Source of the DNA: an uncultured Acidobacteriota bacterium
Lineage (GTDB): Bacteria > Acidobacteriota > Terriglobia > Bryobacterales > Bryobacteraceae
Length of the DNA: 63,543 nt
Assembly: GCA_902825945.1 (NCBI GenBank)
Contig: CADECY010000039.1
Span: 1 to 63,543 of the forward strand
Reading direction: 5' to 3'
The position numbers were made by a program, and so were the translations under genes. A model generated the notes under the pieces. That model made no database searches. It was given only the letters and a program-made list of their open reading frames with translations, and was not told the DNA's origin. Below, piece by piece: positions 1-6,616 of this stretch. Numbering within the stretch: position 1 is the first letter of the stretch; each line of letters opens with the position of its first letter.

Positions 1-252
1 TCAAGGGCAGCCAGCTTCGCAATACCATTATCAATTTATGCAAGTAAGCACTAGTGACACGCCGAACGAGACGTTCAGGCCCAGAACACCGATTGGTCGT
101 GGCGCTCGCCGGGGCGAGTTCAGAAGAGGTTCCTCCATCTCGCAGGTGCGCCAGCAATCGTGATCCACGTCAATTGGTTCGAATCATCTCACTTTCCGGC
201 CCTCGCCAAGACTATCGCATATTTACACCGAGTACTGCCGCTCAAGTTCGGT
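1..252. other. Gene-free edge
   Basis: I see no convincing gene here. The only open frames are short and lack a ribosome binding site or a recognisable protein. The stretch lies beyond the stop codon of the STAND gene, which reads leftwards into it. I saw no clear stem with a T-run that would act as its terminator. Confidence 0.5.
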
Positions 253-3213
253 TCACAGCGTCGGTCCGTTCAATCTCGTCCGCAGCTTGACGCAATGTTC
301 GTTCCTTGGGTCCAGCCTTAGTCCCCTCTCAACGATGTCTGAAGCGCGGTGCTGCTCACCGGTCTGAAGGTACAGCCACGCAAGTCGCGAACAGTCGGTG
401 GCGTTGCCCTCTTGGATTCTGGGCTCCATCGCGCTGGCAAGCTGATGCGCCAGCACATGCCGTGTGTCGGACGCCATTTCGGCTTCGCGGCCTGCGGAAC
501 TCAAATAGCCTGCGGCTTCGCTAATCTCGCCGAATCGGAAGTCGGGATCCGGTGCAAGGTGCGCCACAGCCTCAACCAACCCCGCTATGTCGCTGGACTT
601 TCGTGAGCTAGTCAGCTTCTGCGACCAGATCCTGAAGTTCAAGTTCCGGCAATGTTCGTTGCTCCGGTCAAGTTGAAGTCCACAATTCACGATCTCAGCG
701 GCCCGGTCCACCTTGCCGCAAGCAATTAGCAGCCAGGCAAGCCGCGAGCAGTCCGTGGCGTCGCCATCTGCAAGTTTTGGCTCCATCGCCATAGCTAGGC
801 GGTTCGCAAAGCCCACCCGCGTTTCATCGTCCAGTCTCCGACTAACCGAATTGAATGTATTCACCGATGCGCTGACAGTGATCAGATCCGCGGCAGGCAA
901 CTCGGCTATCTGAACATGGCCGTTGACAAAGCCGCGCCAATCGCCCTGCTCGCGGTGAACGGTGGCAATCCGTTCCCAGGCAACCTTATGGTCGATCCCA
1001 GGATCTGTCGCCTGCAGGTATCGAGACAGCGCCTCAATTGTCTGGATTGAGGCCTCGGCCGCCAGGGTTTCTCGCCACAGATCGGCAATCATCATCCAGG
1101 CCGGCGGATAGTGCCGGGCGATCAGTTCCAGTACTGGCATTTCGCTCGGCAGTTCAACCCGGCCTGTCGACATGTCTTCAGAGATCGAACTGAAAAGCCG
1201 ATCAATCCTGGGTTTCAGTCCGTGTCGGACATCAGTGGGCATCATTGCTCCGAAGCGCCTGAGGAAGCGCAAGTCGCCGTCCACGGAGGATTGGTCGGGA
1301 GATACGGCCAGCTTGCGTTTCCCGAAGACGCCCGCCACCAGGGGCACGCTGAAGAACACATGATCATCGGGCGAACGGTGTTCGTCGAGGAAAGACACTC
1401 TCCGCAATTCGGCAGTCGTGGCGAAGACGTCAATTCGCTCGGCTAGATGAGGTCGCAGAAAGGCAGCCTCGAGTGCTACCTGCGGCACGAGTGAGCGCCA
1501 GTTCGAGAGCGTCATGAATACACGTTTTGCCGCAGGCGAGAGCCTCTTGTAAGTCCGCTCGAAGAGAGCGTCCAGCAGCGCATCTTTCCCGGCGACAATC
1601 CGTTCGATCTTCTTGATGCTTTTCCCGTCGGCAGCCTCACCGACCAACACTTTCACGACATAGGGATGGCCCTCGGATTCTCGGTAAACGTCCCTGCGGA
1701 ACTCCGGCGTGACCGCAGCCCGGATTCCGAGCATTCCGGCTGTCTTGTCGACTAGGAGGTTACATTGTCGTTCGGTCATTCCGCCGACCTCAACAGGGTA
1801 CTCGCCGCGAAAATCGTCTCGATGGCGGGTCGTGATCAGGATCTTATTCGGCGAACGGATATGAGCGTCAAGCCATTGAAAAAGGTCTACCGGCTGCTGC
1901 ACGGTTTCGAAGTTGTCGAAGACAAGAAGGAGAGGGGCATCCTTGGAACTTGAGAGACACTCCGCCATGAACGCCTCGGCATTGAAGCCCTTTTGATCCC
2001 AGTCCTCGGGCTGAAACAGGGCAGCAAACTGCTTCGCCATGTCCTTTGGAGAGAGTGCCGACGGCTGCACGAGCTTGGGGCCCTGCGGCAAGAGATCGAT
2101 GTCACGCGCGCTGAGCCATACAATTGAGAGGAATCGATCCTTAGCATCCGCCGCGATCCGGTACAAGACCTCCAGGGCAAGGGATGTCTTGCCGATGCCG
2201 CCTCTGCCAACCAAAGCGACAACTGGGTGCCGGTCATTCATCAGGACTTTAGAAAGCTCAGTCTCTAGGCCCTCCCGCGTCACATAGTCAGACGGGCGGG
2301 GAGGTAGATTCGCAAGGCATTCGCCGACGACCGCCAGTGCGCGCCCTCCATCTGTCCCGCTTGGAGGAAGCGTGGTCGCGGGAGCAAGATAGGCCGTACC
2401 GTCCACGGCTCTCCTGGTCCCGGAGATGTACGAAAGCCACTCACATGACTTTTTTCCGAAATGTCCATTAGGGTAGTAGAAGTCCGTTAAGTCCGGCGTT
2501 GTGTCGATGAGTTCGACCCGGCACAAGGCGCCAGCATCCACGTAGATTCCATCCTGGAGGACTTCCAGGCGATTACCCTTGAGCCTTTCGAAGCCGGGAG
2601 ATGTACCGCAAAGGGGAACGACGTGGTACTTACCAGAAAGATTTCGCCGGACATAGGCCCATGGCAACGCCGTTAGGGCGGACTTCTCCATGTAGAGGCG
2701 AAGCGAGGCCTCGACATCAAGCACCATTTTCGCAATCTCCTCAGACCGGGGAGCGCCGTGCCCCCTAGTCTTGTTCCTGAACTGAACTAAGAGAGTGAAC
2801 CAGCGCCGGCCATCTACCCGCGTTGGCAGGGATTCTACATCCGGAATAACAACACGTAGAGCCTTGTGCAGCCGGGCAGTTGAATCGTAGATCCAAGAGT
2901 CGCGGCTTTCACGTTCAGTCAATTCCCTCTGCAGCCGCCCCGCACCAGCCAGTAGATGAGTAGAAGCTGGACCTGTGGCGACATCCGCCAGGGCGTCGTC
3001 CCACTCCCCGATGCCAGCAGCGCGCACTAGTCGATGACACAAGCGGTACCGGTGCCGATCCCGATCGTCCGGCAGGCCGGCGATGATGGCGGCGGCGTAC
3101 GTCTTCAGGAACGCCTCAGCCGCATAGAGCAGGCCGTCGAATAGAGCGTCGATGGACTCACTCCGTGACGCCTCAACGCGCTGCCATATCAAGTCCAGTG
3201 CACGCATACCCAT
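253..3213 (-). CDS. STAND-type NTPase with C-terminal TPR-like repeats
   Basis: A 986-residue protein of the STAND signal-transduction ATPase class, probably cytoplasmic. Walker A (GRGGIGKT) is near residues 336-343 and Walker B (LLLVFDNFE) near 428-436, followed by a sensor stretch (ILITTRH). The N-terminal 150 residues carry RNKTRGH (R146 to H152), which fits the RNx4H signature of HEPN ribonucleases; that domain call is inference. The C-terminus holds two copies of a roughly 100-residue helical module, each with DATDCSRLAWL and NEHC. Such proteins usually sense an invader and trigger an N-terminal effector. I chose the ATG at 3213 because a perfect AGGAGG lies 7 nt upstream; an in-frame upstream codon at 3237 lacks one. 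It follows the decayed restriction gene by 11 bp and may share its transcript. It could alternatively be a regulator unrelated to defence. Confidence 0.75.
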   Translation of the reverse strand: MGMRALDLIWQRVEASRSESIDALFDGLLYAAEAFLKTYAAAIIAGLPDDRDRHRYRLCHRLVRAAGIGEWDDALADVATGPASTHLLAGAGRLQRELTERESRDSWIYDSTARLHKALRVVIPDVESLPTRVDGRRWFTLLVQFRNKTRGHGAPRSEEIAKMVLDVEASLRLYMEKSALTALPWAYVRRNLSGKYHVVPLCGTSPGFERLKGNRLEVLQDGIYVDAGALCRVELIDTTPDLTDFYYPNGHFGKKSCEWLSYISGTRRAVDGTAYLAPATTLPPSGTDGGRALAVVGECLANLPPRPSDYVTREGLETELSKVLMNDRHPVVALVGRGGIGKTSLALEVLYRIAADAKDRFLSIVWLSARDIDLLPQGPKLVQPSALSPKDMAKQFAALFQPEDWDQKGFNAEAFMAECLSSSKDAPLLLVFDNFETVQQPVDLFQWLDAHIRSPNKILITTRHRDDFRGEYPVEVGGMTERQCNLLVDKTAGMLGIRAAVTPEFRRDVYRESEGHPYVVKVLVGEAADGKSIKKIERIVAGKDALLDALFERTYKRLSPAAKRVFMTLSNWRSLVPQVALEAAFLRPHLAERIDVFATTAELRRVSFLDEHRSPDDHVFFSVPLVAGVFGKRKLAVSPDQSSVDGDLRFLRRFGAMMPTDVRHGLKPRIDRLFSSISEDMSTGRVELPSEMPVLELIARHYPPAWMMIADLWRETLAAEASIQTIEALSRYLQATDPGIDHKVAWERIATVHREQGDWRGFVNGHVQIAELPAADLITVSASVNTFNSVSRRLDDETRVGFANRLAMAMEPKLADGDATDCSRLAWLLIACGKVDRAAEIVNCGLQLDRSNEHCRNLNFRIWSQKLTSSRKSSDIAGLVEAVAHLAPDPDFRFGEISEAAGYLSSAGREAEMASDTRHVLAHQLASAMEPRIQEGNATDCSRLAWLYLQTGEQHRASDIVERGLRLDPRNEHCVKLRTRLNGPTL

Positions 3214-3220
3214 CTTGTCG

Positions 3221-3226
3221 CCTCCT
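3221..3226 (-). promoter_or_regulatory. Shine-Dalgarno AGGAGG of the STAND gene
   Basis: A perfect AGGAGG on the minus strand, 7 nt before the ATG at 3213. It fixes the start of the STAND gene and overlaps the last codons of the preceding decayed gene, so translation of the two may have been coupled. Confidence 0.75.
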
Positions 3227-4016
3227 ATTCGCCACAAGCCTCAAACCGATACTGCGCTGCTGCCTTCACCGCAGCATGCAGGATGAGCAGATACGACCAT
3301 GGCTTCGCACCATACTTGCGTGCATGCTCCGCTGCGCGCTGGCACCCTATCACCGCCGCCTCCTTGATCTGGACTACTTCGTCATCCCTCTCGGTGATCC
3401 GCTTCGGCTCGCGCAACAGTTTCTTCGTCGTCGTTTCGGCTGCGAAGTTCGGCTCATACGCATGCTCCTCCTGCTCGTGCCGGCAGTGGACCTGGCATAC
3501 CTGGCATTGCCCCTTGGCGGGCTTGAGCCACTTCTCGACGGCCCTGTCGTACTTGAAGATCACCGCGAAACGTCGCTCTGGATCAGGTTGGAACTTGTGA
3601 ATCTCGGACAGACATTTCTGGAAGCCACCGATCAACAGCCCTCGAATGAACTGCTCCGCCGACGCCCGGAAATGGAGCGGCTCGCTCCCCGCAAGCCGAG
3701 TATGGTTGTTCTCGCCCAGCGTGGTGACTCCTTGGCTCGAGGTCACATCGAAACCAGGCTCTTCCAACCAGATTTGATCCTGCGTTTGCGCGTGAACCAA
3801 CTCCGCGAGACTGTGGTACGGCGTGTACATTTGTCCAATATTATTCCATTTATCACCCTGGTCGTGCAGTTCTGCCAATCCGCAGCCTAATGTCTGTCTT
3901 CGTTGCTCAACGAATCGCTCATTGATTGAGAGGCGGGTGTGCTTGGGACTGCCACCACCGCTTGCCACCGGGAGGCGCGCGATTGCTGTTGGAAAGCGGC
4001 CGCCAAGGCGGATCAT
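3225..4016 (-). pseudogene. Decayed C-terminal fragment of a type III-like restriction helicase (R subunit)
   Basis: The last 150-180 residues match the C-terminal nuclease part of Res/DEAD-DEAH restriction helicases as I know the family: PDPERRFAVIFK, WLKPAKGQ, YEPNFAAET, LLREPKR, AEHARKYGAKPWSYLLI. The whole N-terminal helicase (Walker A, DEAD box, motif VI) is missing: the open frame is only 263 codons and nothing like it lies upstream. In the nuclease core the usual Asp of EPDF is Asn here (EPNF), while the ExK-type EPK is kept, so catalysis is unlikely. The first 60 codons of the open frame resemble nothing I know and may be junction sequence. It ends 11 bp before the STAND start. It could still be expressed as a stand-alone fragment. 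Confidence 0.6.
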
Positions 4017-4340
4017 TTTCGGACATCAATATCCGTTAACAACACTTCGAAATAAACTCTCCGCTTCCCACAACTCCATCACAACACAACACTTCCCTTC
4101 ACCACCCTCGCCCCCCCACGCCCCTGAAACGCCCCCAAAAAGCTTGACACGCCATGCTCTAATCAAATCGGGCGGGGATTCCACGCTCACTTCGCGGGTT
4201 CCGGTTCCGGACCACCCGCTCGCCGCGCGGTAACGGATTCATCCAACAACCGCGCATACGGCGACGCGACCAGCCGCTCGGTAACGCGGCACGGCCGAGG
4301 CAGTTACGCCACGGCACCACATCTGAATCAGGGGGAAGAC
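4017..4340. other. Intergenic stretch upstream of the terminase operon
   Basis: No gene is seen in these 324 bp. It holds two copies of CGGTAACG (4228-4235 and 4279-4286) and one inverted relative (GTTACG, 4303-4308). It lies between the decayed restriction gene, pointing left, and the terminase operon, pointing right, so it should carry the promoter of the latter. A TTGACA at 4144-4149 has no acceptable -10 box at normal spacing. Confidence 0.4.
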
Positions 4341-4952
4341 ATGTCACTCTCCACGTCTACGCACGAGGCCGGTGCCTCGCGCGCCAACGAGGCCACGGCC
4401 TCGACTTCACCGGAAGCAGCGCCGGAGGCAACCGCCTCCAGCCGGCCGGGCCATGAGCCCAAGTGCGGCATCTGCTCAGACAAGCGCCGCGCCGAGATCG
4501 ACAGGCATCTGCTCGCAAACTCGCTTCGCCGCACCTCGCTGCTCTTCGGACACTCCAAGTCCGCGCTCCACCGGCATCGCGACTCGCACATTCCGGAACT
4601 GCTCGCCGCCGGCGAACAGGCGCTCAGCCGCAGACTCGCTCTGGCGACGCCGCGCCTACGCTCCCGCCTCGAGGATCTCCACACCCAAACGCACGACTTC
4701 TTCCTCGCCAACAACGGCGTCGACAATTCGTCCGCCGCTCGCGCGCTCTCGATCCTCACGCGTCAGGTTGAACTCGCGCTGAAGGTGGCGACTGCGGTTC
4801 CCGCCACTCCGGCCATGGGACCCGACGCCATCGAACTCCTCGCCCGCGCCGTCCTCGACGCCCTCGCTCCGCATCCCGAGATCCGCGCCCGCGTCGCGGA
4901 ATCGGTTCGCGCCGTCGAATCCCAACTCGGCTTCGCCGTGGAGGCCGCGTGA
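4341..4952 (+). CDS. Zinc-finger/HTH-like protein, possible terminase small subunit
   Basis: A 203-residue protein. After an Ala/Ser/Thr/Glu-rich tail of about 38 residues comes a compact module with C42-x2-C45 and H79-x3-H83 flanking a helix-turn-helix-like stretch (AEIDRHLLANSL then FGHSKSALHRH). This spacing suggests a zinc-stabilised DNA-binding fold. The remainder is helical and may oligomerise. It starts a tight operon: its stop is 1 nt before the ATPase gene. Terminase small subunits are DNA-binding oligomers that sit at exactly this position, so the role is inferred from context rather than recognised sequence. A GGGGGAAG just before the ATG is a plausible ribosome binding site. Confidence 0.6.
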   Translation: MSLSTSTHEAGASRANEATASTSPEAAPEATASSRPGHEPKCGICSDKRRAEIDRHLLANSLRRTSLLFGHSKSALHRHRDSHIPELLAAGEQALSRRLALATPRLRSRLEDLHTQTHDFFLANNGVDNSSAARALSILTRQVELALKVATAVPATPAMGPDAIELLARAVLDALAPHPEIRARVAESVRAVESQLGFAVEAA

Positions 4953-4953
4953 C

Positions 4954-5703
4954 ATGCGCCTCCCTCTCTCGGAAGCTCTCGACAGCGTGCTCTTCGCGCG
5001 CCAGCGTCTCCGCTTCCTGCCTGACACGGTTCAGACGGAACTCCTCCGCTCCGCCGCGCCGCGCTTGATCCTCAACTGCACGCGTCAGTGGGGCAAATCG
5101 ACCATCGTCGCGATCCTCGCCGCGCATCACCTCGGCGTCGCCGAAGCGGGCTCGCTCATTGTGATCGTCTCGCCGAGCCAGCGCCAATCGGCCGAAACCC
5201 TGCGCAAGGTCTCGGACTTCTGCCGCCACGCCGGCCTCGCTGTCTTCCGCGACGGCTCCAATCGCTTCTCTCTCGCGCTCGACAACGGCTCACGCGCGAT
5301 CGCGCTGCCCGGCAAGGAAACCACGATTCGCGGCTTCTCCGCGCCCTCGCTGCTGATCGTCGACGAAGCGGCCATGGTCTCGGACGCGGTCTACCGCGCC
5401 GTTCGCCCCATGCTCGCCGCCGCTCCGAAGGCGCGCATGGTGCTGCTCTCCACTCCCCGCGGACGCCGGGGCTTCTTCCACTGCGAGTGGACCAGCAACC
5501 GTCCTTGGCATCGGGTCGCCGTTCCGGCCACCGAGTGCGCGCGCATCTCGAAGGCCTTCCTCGACGAGGAACGCCAGAGCCTCGGTGAGTTCGCCTTCCG
5601 GCAAGAGTACCTCTGCGAATTCGCCGACACGCGCGACCAATTGTTCTCTCACGAACTCCTCTCCGCCGCGCTGACCGGGGACTACGGAGCGTGGCGCGTA
5701 TGA
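4954..5703 (+). CDS. Terminase large subunit, ATPase domain only
   Basis: A 249-residue ASCE ATPase of the phage terminase motor type. Walker A is TRQWGKST (43-50), Walker B plus catalytic Glu is LLIVDEA (133-139), and the coupling motif is LSTPRG (165-170). Terminase large subunits are normally 400-600 residues and pair this motor with a C-terminal nuclease. Here the motor ends alone, and the nuclease is a separate overlapping gene (ATGA overlap at 5700-5703). In phages the motor pumps DNA into capsids, but no portal, capsid, tail or integrase gene is present in the window. The protein may be a domesticated or decaying packaging motor. Confidence 0.8.
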   Translation: MRLPLSEALDSVLFARQRLRFLPDTVQTELLRSAAPRLILNCTRQWGKSTIVAILAAHHLGVAEAGSLIVIVSPSQRQSAETLRKVSDFCRHAGLAVFRDGSNRFSLALDNGSRAIALPGKETTIRGFSAPSLLIVDEAAMVSDAVYRAVRPMLAAAPKARMVLLSTPRGRRGFFHCEWTSNRPWHRVAVPATECARISKAFLDEERQSLGEFAFRQEYLCEFADTRDQLFSHELLSAALTGDYGAWRV

Positions 5704-6284
5704 TCGGCTTCGGCGACCCGTCGATGCCGCATCAGCGCCGCGTGACCATCGGGCTCGACCTCGGCCACGCCAACGATCACTCCGCGATCGCGATCGTCGA
5801 GCAAGGCCAGAATCATCGAGTCTTGCGACAGGCCGCGCGCATCCCGCTGCGGACTCCGTTCGCCGAGATCGTCGCGCGCCTCGATCGCCTGGCCAAGTCG
5901 CCGGATCTCGCCGGACGCGCCACAATCGTCGCCGACGCCACCGGGCTCGGTGCCCCGGTCATCGAGATGATTCGCGCCGCAAGGATTCAGGCCGCGCTCG
6001 TTCCGGTCGTCATCACCGGAGGAGTCAATGCGAGCCAATCGAACGGCTCGTGGCATGTGCCGAAGAAGGACCTTGTCACCGCGCTCTATCTGATGTTCGA
6101 GTCGGGCAATATCCGCATCCCGAAAGGGCTCCCCGGACTCCGCGAACTCGAGGAGGAACTCCTCCACTTCGGCGCGCAACGCAACGATGTCCACGACGAC
6201 ATCGCGATGGCTCTCGCCCTGGCCGCCTGGCACACCAGGCCCACGACCAAGGTCGGCGAGCGAAACGACGGCCGATTGGTCTGA
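5700..6284 (+). CDS. Terminase-like RNase H-fold nuclease, separate polypeptide
   Basis: A 194-residue protein resembling the C-terminal nuclease half of terminase large subunits. TIGLDLGHANDHSAI holds the first metal-binding Asp (D20), IVADATGLG the second (D79), and HDDIAMALALAAW the C-terminal acidic pair (D166/D167). The order and spacing fit the RNase H-like fold, so the active site looks intact. I chose the ATG at 5700 because it forms a 4-bp ATGA overlap with the stop of the ATPase gene, implying translational coupling and possible reassembly of the two halves. The split could be an ancient natural fission or a frameshift later stabilised by reinitiation. Confidence 0.75.
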   Translation: MIGFGDPSMPHQRRVTIGLDLGHANDHSAIAIVEQGQNHRVLRQAARIPLRTPFAEIVARLDRLAKSPDLAGRATIVADATGLGAPVIEMIRAARIQAALVPVVITGGVNASQSNGSWHVPKKDLVTALYLMFESGNIRIPKGLPGLRELEEELLHFGAQRNDVHDDIAMALALAAWHTRPTTKVGERNDGRLV

Positions 6285-6292
6285 GATCCATG

Positions 6293-6331
6293 GGACAAGG
6301 GACAAAACCGTTATCGTTCCGCTTTGTCCCA
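6293..6331. repeat. GGGACAA direct plus inverted repeat after the terminase operon
   Basis: GGGACAA (6293-6299) is immediately followed by GGGACAAA (6300-6307), and the exact reverse complement TTTGTCCC is at 6324-6331 across a 16-nt spacer. It begins 9 bp after the nuclease stop codon. It may be a weak terminator, although no T-run follows, or a protein-binding palindrome. Confidence 0.5.
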
Positions 6332-6543
6332 AAACGGCCGTAGCGCGCTCGTAACGGAACTGCGACCGTGAGGGAGCGGTACCAACCTTCTCCATCCGGT
6401 CATCGATCTTTGAAATTCGAATAACAAACTCCTCGCGAGAACCTCCCGGCGAACGAACCGGGACCAATCGCGAGCGCGAGACGGCCCACGGCCACGGCAA
6501 TCAACACGCACCCGCCCGAAGGCGAAGTGTCTCCTCGAATCGG

Positions 6544-6577
6544 GATTCGCGGTCACTTCCGTTCATTTCCGGCTACC
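6544..6577 (+). repeat. 34-bp imperfect direct repeat, left copy
   Basis: This copy matches 9551-9584 at 28 of 34 positions. It begins with GATTCGCG and contains two TTCCG blocks. It lies just upstream of the TIR gene, whose right-hand partner lies just downstream, so the two copies bracket that gene. It may be an attachment-site-like scar or a shared regulatory block. Confidence 0.6.
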
Positions 6578-6603
6578 ACCTCGCAGCAAGCGCGCACCCC
6601 TCG

Positions 6604-6609
6604 TATAAT
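6604..6609 (+). promoter_or_regulatory. TATAAT -10 box, leaderless start of the TIR gene
   Basis: A consensus TATAAT lies 7 nt before the in-frame TTG at 6617, exactly where the TIR domain begins. Transcription would start at or next to that TTG. No convincing -35 box is seen 17 nt upstream. Confidence 0.5.
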
Positions 6610-6616
6610 CACTCCA

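Noticed and set aside
176..192. tRNA-like T-loop (GGTTCGAATC)
   Set aside because: The flanking bases do not form a 5-bp T-stem, and no acceptor, D or anticodon arm can be drawn around it.
4144..4172. TTGACA as -35 of the terminase operon
   Set aside because: No plausible -10 hexamer lies 15-19 nt downstream. The nearest TAAT-like stretch is only about 8-10 nt away.
4341..6284. Prophage
   Set aside because: Only terminase-type genes are present. No integrase, portal, capsid, tail, lysis gene or att pair is visible.
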